Part shown: piece after piece, positions 30,707-41,300 of the stretch | Layout of the letters: each line of letters opens with the position of its first letter | How positions within the stretch are numbered: the stretch's first letter is position 1 | Assembly (NCBI RefSeq): GCF_000165395.2 | Contig: NW_026261571.1 | Coordinates: forward strand, 496,001-560,000 | Direction of reading: 5' to 3' | DNA: 64,000 bases | DNA from: Babesia bovis T2Bo | Lineage: Eukaryota; Apicomplexa; Aconoidasida; Piroplasmida; Babesiidae | The notes under the pieces: generated by a model | Told to the model about the DNA's origin: nothing | The model's input: the letters and a program-made list of their open reading frames with translations, nothing else | Databases searched by the model: none | Position numbers and translations under genes: made by a program

Positions 30707-32429
30707 CCACCAAAGGGGTAAAGAAAATCAGATATAGACACGTATCAACACTATATAGACACTCCTAGACATGAAAAGCAACTTGAACAACACCTTGATG
30801 CGACGATGATAGCCTACGGGCAACACAAACAAACGACCACATTTACAACGTCACACAGAGAAGTTAGCCGCAAATAAACCACCAATAACTTAAATAATCC
30901 AAAGAAGGCACGTAAATTTATCACACACACAAAGATGAACGAGGTTCCAATGAGAAGTAGACAACATAAGCGTACCTTGATGAAATGTGACTCACGTTAG
31001 TAGACAGTAAACAGCCGTGGCGCCGCCTTGCGACGCGCCAAAATAAAATAACCGAACCTCAACAATGTAAAATACCTAGATCTGTGTGATAAAAATAAAT
31101 ATAAAATATGGAAGCCATCGCAACGGCCAATCACAGCACAGCTACGATGCCGCCATTAACGCGTAAAGGAGACCAGTAAACGGTCATCCTAAAGCTATCT
31201 ACTGACCAAATTAGAACTTTATAAGACACAAGGAAAGGACACACCCCTACGTTACCAATTTTGCAAACACCATAAAAGGGAGGCTAAAAGAACAACACTA
31301 CAATTAACGGGCGGAACGTGGTGGAGGGACAAATTTAAGTTGCATTTTCTAATGCAATATAGCAAGTCAGAAGTGAAGCTACGTCATTAGAAACATCGGG
31401 AAGAAGCTTATAAAGTGTGATCCGACCCAAAAAAGGCCACTGAATGAATCAAGGAGATATGGATTTATTTTGTAATCGGATAAGTGACACTTACTGCAAA
31501 CCACGCCAAATAGAAGGCAAAAGAGTGTACAAGTAATAGACATTAGACAGCGCTCCACTCCCAAACTTATATAGTCAGAATTCGTAACACTACATTCTAA
31601 TGTTACATGCGCCGGGGAATTTTGAAAACGTTATCGAAAAAAAATAAGAAAAGAGACAAAACAAGTATATCCAACATAATCCAAATATAAACTTCCAAAA
31701 CATCACCAATGTATAAAAAAGCTTACCCAGCTCTTAAGCAACAATGGGACAAATGTGGGAACAGTAGCCGTCACTGAACGGCTTCAATCCTTAAATTAGA
31801 CCACAACTTATATGACATAGATTCTCTCCAGCAATCCGAAACATAGGTCAACGGGAATTTATGGCACCGTAGATCCCTGTAAAGAACAAGGGACCACCAA
31901 GATTAATGAAACCGTACAAACTCCAAGTTAGGGACCAGTTGCTACACAATTATAACCAAAATCGATGTTAAATGCCTAACGCATCCTACACGACTTGTTG
32001 ATCAAACTTAACAAGGTCATATACGAATTAAAACGTCCCATTGTGACGAAAGAGTAGTCGCAAAGGGACAAAGACAAGCCACAATTGCCCATATCGCAAT
32101 TTAGTTAGTTGCAATAAAAATAGTAATTAGCTGCCACAGTTGTGTGGAACTATTTATTCTTTATTATGCCTCCAAAGGACTATAGTAACCGGACATGGGG
32201 GCTGCAGTGGGATTCCAATTGCCATGAAGCGGCAGACACAATGCCATTAAGACTATACAGGCATAATATATATTTGATACCATCGTAACACTCCATACAT
32301 ATACTCAGAAATGTTACTGAGATGTTCTTAAACGCCGTCATAGCTCTATTGATACCAAAGTTGACAACAATCAAATTAAAGGCTTGCACATCAAACACAT
32401 ACATTAGTAATCAAATGATCTACTAAGAA
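30707..32429. other. 1.7-kb divergent spacer
   Basis: This is the longest gene-poor stretch in the window, lying between the 5' ends of two divergent genes (the 1,556-residue - gene and NCBP1 on +). The + strand is A-rich. I find no tRNA, no long open frame and no tandem repeat. The short frames in it (for example 31379-31564 -) have no similarity. One possible tiny spliced gene at 32164-32341 (-) is listed separately. The stretch presumably carries two promoters and 5' leaders. Whether it also holds a non-coding RNA or replication element cannot be told by eye. Confidence 0.5.
32164..32341 (-). CDS. Candidate 41-residue membrane micro-protein
   Basis: Two short exons, complement 32305-32341 and 32164-32252, can be joined in frame across a 52-nt GT..TATAG intron. 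The product has 41 residues with one hydrophobic helix (NISVTFLILMALCLPLHG) and a short polar tail ending SGYYSPLEA. Splice sites match the style of other introns here, but a product this small can arise by chance. It lies only 88 bp from the divergent NCBP1 start. I include it as a low-confidence candidate. The same stretch could simply be the NCBP1 promoter. Confidence 0.25.
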
Positions 32430-35405
32430 ATGGATATTGTGGATGTCGAAATCGACGATCGAGGCGATGCGCTCGAACATTTCGACGAAGAACGTATCGG
32501 TAAACTGAATCAAAAGCAGTCGAATAGGCATAGTAATACACACGAATCGGATGAACGTGTTATCAATGATGAATCACGGTCCATTGATTATCACGACGAT
32601 GGCCAAGAAAATAGTTTTGGACACATAAGTGCTGATGATCATAATGTTAGCATTCATAAGGACGGACGTGATACACATAAGGGAACTTATGAAAGTAAAC
32701 GGTCGATGAAACGTGATAGATCACGTTCCGTGGAATATAATGATCATAGGCATGGTAGTAGACGCGATGGGAATAATTACCAAAAATACCGACGGAAAAA
32801 CTATCCTATGGACAATAGAAGTAAGGGTATGCATGGTAGACCGAATCGTTGGAACCCCGAGACCGCACGCGCAAAGCGCTGGGATGTCAAGATCATTACA
32901 ATTTTGGACACCTTTGACACAGCAAAAGAAGATATATTGTCTCTTAAAGATGCATTTATGGAAATTGGAGATACCAGTAAACCAGCAATAGGCACATTCG
33001 AACAAGCTGTCGAAGCATTCCCGGTAAAAACAGCGGCTTATGCAAGTGTTTTAGGACTTCTAAGGGCAAATAAAATGGCCAATCTTTCTGAGCAAATAAT
33101 GCAACGTGTACTCCATAATTTTGGATCTTACCTACAAGCCGGAAACAGAATCGCTGCAATACACGCATTGAGGTTCCTCATTGGTTCACATTGCTCAGGT
33201 ATCACCTCGTGTGAGGTCTATAAGGTAATTCTAACTATGCTAAGACTTGCAAAGGAATTACAAAATGGAGTGTATAGTAAACAAAAGGATTTTGTTGATG
33301 CCATTGTTGCCGCAGACAACCTAATGTACATAGTTATGGCTAGTCTACCATGGTTTAGTCGTGACGAATACAAGAGACAAGTGGAACCAATAAATGCCAT
33401 ATGCAACGAAATTTTTGCATATAATGACAAAAGGAACGAAAAATTGCAAAATGTAATCAGGGATCTAGAATCACAGTCAGACCCAGTGAATCCGGATGAG
33501 GTACATAACCCCTATGCATACATCGCATCATACAGAGTTTACCTGAATGAAGTGCCACTTTCAGATAGGTTCACAGCAGGTGTAGCTTGCTTGCAGTCAT
33601 TAATACAAGATGATTGGACAAATGTCACCACGTACAGATTCTACCAGAGCAAAGGGATAGTGGAACATATCACGCAACCGGTGGAAGACGTAACCGTAAA
33701 TGAAGATATTACTAATATAACACACGAAATCTTAGAAGCGGTTCTAAACACGGATCCCAAAAAACTAGTTGATTTCAAGCCTGTACCGTGCTTTCCCCTG
33801 AGCTTCACAACCGAACAGAGTACTGCGAATCAAGTCGCTCAACATGATAAATGGATATTCGAAGAACACGTAGTGCACACAGTATATGCATTCATGGATG
33901 ATGCGACAATGTGTGCCAAGCAACTGCTTAATATACCCTTTAATGACGAATATGCTGAACATGCCATTGTAGGGACCCTGGTAAATATGATGCTGTCACC
34001 TTTTTACAAGAACCATTACACAATGTTCGGTGTCCTTGTTATACAGCACATGTGCAACGTACATCCGAAAATTGAAACAATATTTCACAGCGTATATTCT
34101 CAAATCGCAGATAACATTGGAGTATTTGATCCTGCGGTCGTTGAAAGTATTATAACCATTGGCGCCTACTGGTTCAGCGTAGAGTTCTGCAAGGTGAGGA
34201 AGGAATCCCCGAAAGTGCAGCAAGAAGACGTGGAAATGGACGATAACATTCATGTCGACCAACCGTCAAGCGAAGAAGAAACCAAAGAAAAGATTAGACT
34301 TAAAAATCAACTGCTTTTCAGCATAATGTTCAAAAATGTTGATCCGTCCCCTTTTAATTTCAATCAGAGGCTTCTGGACAGTATATCAAGGCTTGTATAC
34401 ATGGATAGACTGCTTGCATTCTCACCAGCGGGACTCAAAGACAGTATAACTGCCGTTGTGCAGCCTGCAATGGTCAACCTGCAACAAGCACTGCGTAACA
34501 AGACAGTGGAACACAGGATGTTCATTAATCTATTGCATTTTAATAAACTCACGACGGAGGAGAATGAACTGAGAAATCGACGCATAATCGGATTTATCGG
34601 AAACCTTGTAGGAAAGGAGCCATTAAAAGAGCTGCCAACCAACCTTTTTGCCGAGGATAAAATGCCCGATGTAGAGATGGTTGATGACAAAGATGGACAA
34701 CCCACTGTAAAAACATGGAGCAGAGATGAACTCATACTCATATTCTGGGAATCAGTGCTGTTATTCGGAAATAAGTCCCTGACACATTTATTGCGTCTTA
34801 TAGAATTCCACGGAGAGGTATTGAAGAACTTTATATCCGAGGAACAGAACGGAGCTTTCGAGGACTCGATATCCTTTAAAATAATGGTACTTACCCGTGA
34901 AACCCTAAAAACCGATACCAAGAAATTTGAATTGGTGATAGACAATCTTATACGGGAAGGTATATTACCACCCGCGGATGTATGTCGATATGTATTCAGG
35001 GGATACCCTAGCACTGAATTCTTCTCTAACCACGCATTCTGTCTGATGCAAAATGCATTCGCATTTGTCAGGGGAAACATAGAGTCCGTAAAGGCACGCA
35101 TGGCCAATGAAGCTATACACAATGAAACGTTGCAGACTACTTTACAAAGTCGCAGGCATATCATGTGCAATCTAACCAAACTTGTTATGGAACTCACCAA
35201 TAACATTTTAATGCAGGGAGTGGATCGTCAACAAGAATGTGTCCTCAGTAGCATAGTTAGAAGGCTGCTTTTGACGAGAGAATGCGATGCAGAAATGCTT
35301 CTAGCCGTATATAAAGAAGCCTTGGAAAGAAACTTCCATAATGCCACTATAGCAGCCATCAAGCTAACGATGAACACATACTATGTACGAATGGCAGCAC
35401 AATGA
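32430..35405 (+). CDS. NCBP1: Nuclear cap-binding protein subunit 1 (CBP80)
   Basis: This is the large subunit of the nuclear cap-binding complex, which with CBP20 binds the m7G cap of Pol II transcripts and guides splicing, export and 3' processing. It is a single exon of 991 residues (human 790). The first 150 residues are a charged extension rich in Asp, His, Arg and Ser with RS-type pairs (MKRDRSRSVEYN) and a nuclear-type basic stretch. MIF4G-type helical repeats follow, roughly 155-370, 470-640 and 700-960. They include IMASLPWFSRDEYKR-like sequence matching the conserved SLPWVG block and a FEEHVVHTVYAFMDDATMCA segment matching the second-repeat entry. Identity is modest but the three-part helical layout and local motifs agree. 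It is oriented toward the convergent gene ending at 35443, 37 bp away. Confidence 0.8.
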   Translation: MDIVDVEIDDRGDALEHFDEERIGKLNQKQSNRHSNTHESDERVINDESRSIDYHDDGQENSFGHISADDHNVSIHKDGRDTHKGTYESKRSMKRDRSRSVEYNDHRHGSRRDGNNYQKYRRKNYPMDNRSKGMHGRPNRWNPETARAKRWDVKIITILDTFDTAKEDILSLKDAFMEIGDTSKPAIGTFEQAVEAFPVKTAAYASVLGLLRANKMANLSEQIMQRVLHNFGSYLQAGNRIAAIHALRFLIGSHCSGITSCEVYKVILTMLRLAKELQNGVYSKQKDFVDAIVAADNLMYIVMASLPWFSRDEYKRQVEPINAICNEIFAYNDKRNEKLQNVIRDLESQSDPVNPDEVHNPYAYIASYRVYLNEVPLSDRFTAGVACLQSLIQDDWTNVTTYRFYQSKGIVEHITQPVEDVTVNEDITNITHEILEAVLNTDPKKLVDFKPVPCFPLSFTTEQSTANQVAQHDKWIFEEHVVHTVYAFMDDATMCAKQLLNIPFNDEYAEHAIVGTLVNMMLSPFYKNHYTMFGVLVIQHMCNVHPKIETIFHSVYSQIADNIGVFDPAVVESIITIGAYWFSVEFCKVRKESPKVQQEDVEMDDNIHVDQPSSEEETKEKIRLKNQLLFSIMFKNVDPSPFNFNQRLLDSISRLVYMDRLLAFSPAGLKDSITAVVQPAMVNLQQALRNKTVEHRMFINLLHFNKLTTEENELRNRRIIGFIGNLVGKEPLKELPTNLFAEDKMPDVEMVDDKDGQPTVKTWSRDELILIFWESVLLFGNKSLTHLLRLIEFHGEVLKNFISEEQNGAFEDSISFKIMVLTRETLKTDTKKFELVIDNLIREGILPPADVCRYVFRGYPSTEFFSNHAFCLMQNAFAFVRGNIESVKARMANEAIHNETLQTTLQSRRHIMCNLTKLVMELTNNILMQGVDRQQECVLSSIVRRLLLTRECDAEMLLAVYKEALERNFHNATIAAIKLTMNTYYVRMAAQ

Positions 35406-35442
35406 CAACTTAATATAGTATTTACGATTAGATGTGTTTTGT

Positions 35443-37077
35443 TTACTTCGGATTTAAGTAACCGTAGGTTACAGGCACAGGCCGGGCGTCTATGATCTGC
35501 CTCAAGTTGAGTTTGTACACAAGGTCCAGAGTAGACAATAGCGGGTCCAAAACAGAATGGACACTTATATTTGATTGCGAAGGTGTAAACAACCTGTGAA
35601 AATCACTCTTATTTGTGCGTTCAGTGTGTTCTAGTAAATCAGGAATTTTAGGAGGATCCTTCAGACTTGATAAACCCTGAATGCCACCAATATATTCAAA
35701 ATCAGATGGTATAGCTAAATGACTGCATTTGCGTAAAGGCGGTAAACCATATAAAGTGTGACGAGCAATTTTGAAAGGATCGGGATTATAAAAGTTAGAA
35801 GTGGAGTCAAAAGGAATTTTCATATGGCTTTTATGCAGAGCGACAGAAGGGAGCTCATCAACAGGAGATGAACATCTAAATATCCTAATAGAAGGCATAT
35901 CTTTGTATAAAACCCCAAGGTTAATAAGCAATTTTAGCATTATCTCGTTGAAATGCATCTCCTTTTCATGACCATGGACAGCACTTCTCATTCGCTGAAG
36001 ACCACGACGAGAGTTAGATAACATCAAAGAATTAGCTAACCTTACCAATATAAAGTTCACACGTGATAATCCCAATACTCCTTTCTGTTTCTCCACACTA
36101 ACCGGTTGACATCCCGTGTTTCTCATTTTGTAACCAAGACGAGACTTCTCCGTGCGAACACGTTTGTAGCTAGTATTGTATAATTCATTATATGCCCTGC
36201 AAAATACTTTGTTATACTTTTGCTGACCAATGTGTGGCATCCACCAACGAACGTTGTACTGTTCTTGAATTCGACCTAAAATCTTTAAGGTTTCAGCACC
36301 GTTCAGAGAATGCATTATCATCTTTACTTTTTCACGCTCTACCAAAGGAGGAGCAGGAGGGTCTGGTAAGCCCTTAGAACGTGCATCCTCGATCATTTCT
36401 GCGTGACGACGCTCCCACTCCTCCAGACGCGCTAATACCTCTTGAAATGTTTCTTTTTTCTTGGGGCCATGTACTACAGGGGGATCGCGCACAAATTCGT
36501 AACGCCCAGACAACTGGTGTATGGCACGCTTAAGAGCTATGGATTCACTTTTCCACGCACAATAAAAAACCACAACGTAATAACTGTCATTGCTTAAAGG
36601 ATTGTATAGAGAAAGATCTATCGAATCCTTACCGTCTGGATTATAGAAAGCAGTCCACTCATTAAAGTTGCACAGTAGTGTATTGAGCTTGTTGCTGTAA
36701 CATGAAATTATTTCCTCAACACTGCGATAAGGTACCAGTGAACCCTTATCCTGGTAACGAATCTCAGCATATGGCAAAGCAGCTATATGAGAAGATTCAC
36801 CAACATATGACCCAATGTTACGATAACGATGCTCTGAAAAAACATCATCCATCACAAAATCAGCAGGAATCCGTGGAGGAGGAGGTGGTACCGGTGGGTT
36901 TGCAGCGTCCACCTCATCCTTATCAAAAAGAGATGTCGAAAAACAACGAAATGGACGAATATTACCAAATGTCACATCCAAATAACCCGTCCGTCGAAGA
37001 GGCTTATGGAAGCATAATGAAACACGAATTACAGTCAAAATGTAAAACGAAGGAAGGTAAGGTAACAAGAGCATCAT
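35443..37077 (-). CDS. Unrecognised protein with probable organelle leader
   Basis: This is an open frame of 544 residues with no family I can name. The N-terminus is a hydrophobic leader (LLLPYLPSFYILTVIRVSLC) followed by a basic stretch (KPLRRTGYLDV), which fits bipartite apicoplast targeting and, less well, a mitochondrial presequence. A proline run (NPPVPPPPPRIP) follows near residue 60. The middle contains a probable coiled coil (EVLARLEEWERRHAEMIEDA), a W-rich segment (QYNVRWWMPHIGQQKYNK) and a basic region (TSYKRVRTEKSRLGYK). The size and basic middle would suit a lineage-specific organellar ribosome-associated protein, but that is inference. The gene lies between convergent NCBP1 and U2A' on its own strand, with about 250 bp upstream. 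Confidence 0.6.
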   Translation of the reverse strand: MMLLLPYLPSFYILTVIRVSLCFHKPLRRTGYLDVTFGNIRPFRCFSTSLFDKDEVDAANPPVPPPPPRIPADFVMDDVFSEHRYRNIGSYVGESSHIAALPYAEIRYQDKGSLVPYRSVEEIISCYSNKLNTLLCNFNEWTAFYNPDGKDSIDLSLYNPLSNDSYYVVVFYCAWKSESIALKRAIHQLSGRYEFVRDPPVVHGPKKKETFQEVLARLEEWERRHAEMIEDARSKGLPDPPAPPLVEREKVKMIMHSLNGAETLKILGRIQEQYNVRWWMPHIGQQKYNKVFCRAYNELYNTSYKRVRTEKSRLGYKMRNTGCQPVSVEKQKGVLGLSRVNFILVRLANSLMLSNSRRGLQRMRSAVHGHEKEMHFNEIMLKLLINLGVLYKDMPSIRIFRCSSPVDELPSVALHKSHMKIPFDSTSNFYNPDPFKIARHTLYGLPPLRKCSHLAIPSDFEYIGGIQGLSSLKDPPKIPDLLEHTERTNKSDFHRLFTPSQSNISVHSVLDPLLSTLDLVYKLNLRQIIDARPVPVTYGYLNPK

Positions 37078-37326
37078 ATGCTACGCAATGACTACTTTGG
37101 GGCCTAAAAGGCGCCAAATGTGTGCAAAAATATGCACATGACGTCAAATTTGTAGATTGAAGTACCTTCTTTAGCCAGGTTACACACCACATTACAGAGG
37201 ACTAGACACAATTACAGCATAAGTAAACTCCCATTAATTTCTAGTCATTAGTTATTTTAAAATGTGTGTATTAAAATGAACAATGAAATCTTCCAATGGA
37301 TATAGCAATATCTCTACAAGATTTAG

Positions 37327-38191
37327 TTAAGTTGCAGAAGGCATCTCAGACATCGAGTCGAGGAGGCGCTCCTCGATTTGCAACAGTGAACTGACGTTGT
37401 TGGTTTTATCCAACACTGGTGTTATCGAATCTTGGCCCATATTCAACGCATCTGAATCTTGAAACTCGTAACCTAAGAACCGTTTTGAAAATCATAACAA
37501 AAGTAAAATTTTGCGTTTTAAAAAACTAACCTAGCTCACGTAACATTGAAATACCATCTGCAGTACGAAAAAATGAAGCAGCCATCTCACGCTCTTTATT
37601 AGTCACTTTGGAAAAATTGAGGAATCGAAGTAATGGTAACCTATACAACACATAATACCTGAAGTTTGGTAAAGCGGTCACTGGGTTGTTTAAAAGTGAA
37701 AGGCGTTCCAGCTTAGTTGCAGAAAAAATAGGACTTATATCCTTTAAATGAGTGATGTTGTTCCCAGTTAAAACCAATGATGTCAAATTAGGAAGCGATG
37801 TAGCAAAGTCTTCAGATATCTTACTTATGCGATTACCGGCAACGATCTGAGCAATATAATAATCACCACAATGTAAAGCATGAACCGATGTGTTTTAAAA
37901 CGAATCAAACGAAATATAAGTTCAATACAGACAAGCAAAAGCAACCCACCAAAGTTCGTAACCGTGGAAGTAACGGGAAATTCTCGAGCTTCCGAATCTC
38001 ATTGTTACTAATATCAATGCAATCATAGCCATCTCTGGTAGCACCAAGATTAGCAATGGTAGTAACGCGTAAATCTGTGTATTGCATATGTAAAAGTAAG
38101 ATATAAACATACCACGCATAGATATTGTGCGATCACCACTCGGACTCAGAGATTGACGCCCCTGATAAATGTGCTCTAATTTTAGCTCCAT
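37327..38191 (-). CDS. SNRPA1: U2 small nuclear ribonucleoprotein A' (U2A')
   Basis: This leucine-rich-repeat protein of the U2 snRNP pairs with U2B'' on U2 stem-loop IV in the spliceosome. The exons are complement 38113-38191, 37950-38074, 37531-37846 and 37327-37472, giving 221 residues (human 255). The order of motifs is classical: MELKLEHIYQGRQ, then IANLGATRDGYDCIDISNNE, then LENFPLLPRLRTL, then VAGNRISKI, then a LPNLTSLVLTGNNITHL segment, then NPVTALPNFRYYVLYRLP and a RFLNFSKVTNKERE cap. The third intron (103 nt) is longer than most in the window. The C-terminal tail after residue 172 is variable, as in other species. tRNA-Trp begins about 100 bp upstream on the opposite strand. Confidence 0.93.
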
Positions 38192-38290
38192 TTTAGCGAC
38201 TGTGTTAACTAATTCAGGCGATATAGTGAGACCTTAAATGGCGAGGTCGTGACAGTGGAATATCTATTTAAAATATTGCACCTCGGTCAG

Positions 38291-38362
38291 GGGCTTGTGG
38301 CGCAACGGTAGCGCGTCCGACTCCAGATCGGAAGGTTGGGGGTTCAAATCCCTTCGGGCTCA
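38291..38362 (+). tRNA. tRNA-Trp (anticodon CCA)
   Basis: The cloverleaf folds by eye. The acceptor GGGCTTG pairs with CGGGCTC through several G-T wobbles, with discriminator A. The D arm is GCGC..GCGC. The anticodon stem TCCGA/TCGGA holds loop CTCCAGA (anticodon CCA). The T arm contains GGTTCAAATCC, the B-box. A CTTTTT run right after the 3' end is the Pol III terminator. There is no intron. Its downstream side is shared with the 3' end of the first CRMP gene, 31 bp away. Confidence 0.93.
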
Positions 38363-38393
38363 CTTTTTCGCGTTATAAAATAGACTTATTATA

Positions 38394-41300
38394 TTACATT
38401 ATGTGTGAATTGGAAGATTCCTCCCGGAGGTTCAAAGCTCTAATTTTTTCTATAATCTCGTCGTTGGTTAGGGGTGTATCCACGAGTGATACTATACCGG
38501 CGTCTATATCTTGTACCTCATGGGTTACACGTTGCCCTTCTTTTGCATTGCGAAGATGTACAGTCATTTTAATATGAAGGTGTGACTTCAGTTTACGTAG
38601 TCGTTCTAATTCGTGTACCTTAGCTATCATTTCACGCACATTAGTATCACGATCCGCCAGTGCCTCAGTTGCTTCCACACCAAGCTCGGAGTAAGTACAC
38701 TTTAACTCATATAGCAAACCCAGTTTCCTGCTTTCAAATTCTCGGTAGTTGGAAATCAAAGATGAAATTGGCACATTGAGCGTTGCTATGCTCATCTGCC
38801 AAGGGTTGATGGGACCACCGTCAAATATCTCGCTAGAAGTCGTATCATTTACTCGAACATTGGCTCCTACGACATTTCCACAACGTAAACGTTGATTGAG
38901 ATGTTTATAGGCGAATGAATATCGTACCAAGAACTCTTCCCAATATATCGGAACACAGAATTTACGTTGTTCCATCACGTAACGATTCACAGACTGCTCA
39001 ATGCAAAGACACATGCCCCGTCGAGCTGTAGTTGACACATGATAATGCCGTTTATTATTGACTGCACGATTAATTGAAGACGTATGCCCGGTAAAGGGGC
39101 GTTCGATAACTACCTCAGCACTTTTGTAATTGAAGGTAATGTGAGAATGACAGTGCCACAACAACAAGTGGCGACAGAATGACCAAAAATTAGGTATTAT
39201 ACCAAAACGACGGCGTAAAGCCGGACGTAAATCAGCAATGAATCCACATTCAACAAGCATGTACCAAAGCAGAAGGCAGGAGTACAAAATACTAGCACCC
39301 AATGGAAATAGTCCAGTGTAATTGAAGTCATAGCTAAAACTACCTAGTATAAGAAACCCTGTTGACGAATTTAATAGCATAGAAAATAACTCCAGGCGAT
39401 TAAAGAGATTATCATCTCGAACCTGATATGGTAGGACAGATAAATGTAGAATTAAGAGCACGGTGGTAATTAGTAAGCTACCAATCATTCGTAACTTCTC
39501 AGATGAACCCGTAGAAAGAGTATAAGGCTGAAATATAACCACAACGGCAACACATAATCTGCGAAAGAACAAAACTGCATCCCATGACAACGTATGACGT
39601 TGACGACCACTGCTGAAAAGATGCATATAGCCACGCTTTCTCACGGAAAGAAATACCAGGAACATAGAAGTAAGAAACAGTGAACCCAAAAGGAAGCAAG
39701 ATGTAATAATAGAAAACAAAAACATGCGATCCTTGAAATCGCAAACAGTAGATGGATGATATAGCAATACACTAATAGGTGGCTCTGACTTGTACTGAAC
39801 TGGTACGCACCATAATGTTTGAAGAAGCTCCTGACAAATAAATTGGAAGCTTAAATAATACATCACTAAAATACAACGGGGGGCTCCTAACCAGAGAGAC
39901 CGTTTACGTGGAGGCTTCTTATTCGTAACAACAATTTCACCACTAACTATCTCGTTTGTTTCGTTGGTATTGGTTTTAGTAGTTGCGTTCCAAGAAGCAG
40001 AATCGTCATAACTGCTAACACTCGACCCCGAACTGGACCAAGTACTGTACCTACGCGATAAACGACGGCGCACTTTACCTATTGGGTAAAATAATATGCG
40101 TAATATCAAAAGCATAAAATAAAGCGTTAGACCGTCGAAAGCTGGTTGTACAACAATCAGGAGCCTTTGTGCATACCAACTTTGGAAAGTACTTAGGTTG
40201 TAGTTAAAAAACCGTTTAGCCATACAACTAACACGAACATAACTAAAAAAGCGTTGTTGATACCCAAATATCATATTGTATTTTGTCGAAAATCGTTGTA
40301 AACTAGATGACGAGTTCAGGGGAAACAATCCATAAGGTACCATAGAAAGCCAAAACTCCAGCCATATCTTTATAATGACAAATTGGTAATACAGTTTCTT
40401 GTGCAATAGATATAATATGGCCGAACAGATTATCCATAAAAAGACTTTTGTCTTAAGATAAATATAAATAGCATTGGGTATACCACTACATGGTAAACAG
40501 TTGCTGCGGAAATACGATCGTTCGTATCCATCAATACAGTTCATACACGTGTAACCTGTTGAACCCACATCACAAGGCATCGCGTTATCGCTGGTACAAA
40601 GGTACTCTAAAGGACATGCATGGAAATCAAGTAAATCAGTCGATATCTGGTTCAACGATGACGGATATTGTGTTACAGGAGACCATAAATCGATGCCTTG
40701 ATGTTTAAATGCACCAAAGTATCCAAACCGTGCCATAGGCCTTCGGTGATCATGTAACCTGATCTTTGTAAATGTACGGTCGCCTTTCAGCTCTTCAATA
40801 ACTGAATCAAAGAAGCCTCCAGGACAAACCGCTCCTTTCAAACAAGGAGCACATCTTAACTGCATTGACCCTAGGGTATCATCGAGAGTCATATAACGGC
40901 CATAATTGCAAAAGCATTGTTTCTGTGAAACAGCACCACCATATGTAGTAGCGTTCTGCATACATCGTCCACTACAGGATGAATTCTCCTGCCCTTCCTT
41001 ATACATACCAGCTTCACATTTGACACATTGGGCACGAGAACGTCGGCTAACCCACCTACCATCAACGGATCCATGTTCTGAAGTAGATTGCATCGTTGTG
41101 GGATCTAATTTCAGGGGATCATTATTGCCATTACCAGATCCGGTAGCAGTGGATGTTGCATTTTCTATATCAGAGAGCTTAGGAAACCAATCGTAATCAT
41201 CAGGTAACAACTTTGAATTCCTCTTCATCATAAGGTTTTGCATAGCCACAGAAACACCTTCTGGAGCATCAGTATTCAAACGGTAACCCGGAAGACATAA

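Noticed and set aside
34364..35206. 280-codon open frame on the - strand
   Set aside because: Antisense to NCBP1, whose repeat layout supports the + strand reading. No start signal or similarity on the - strand.
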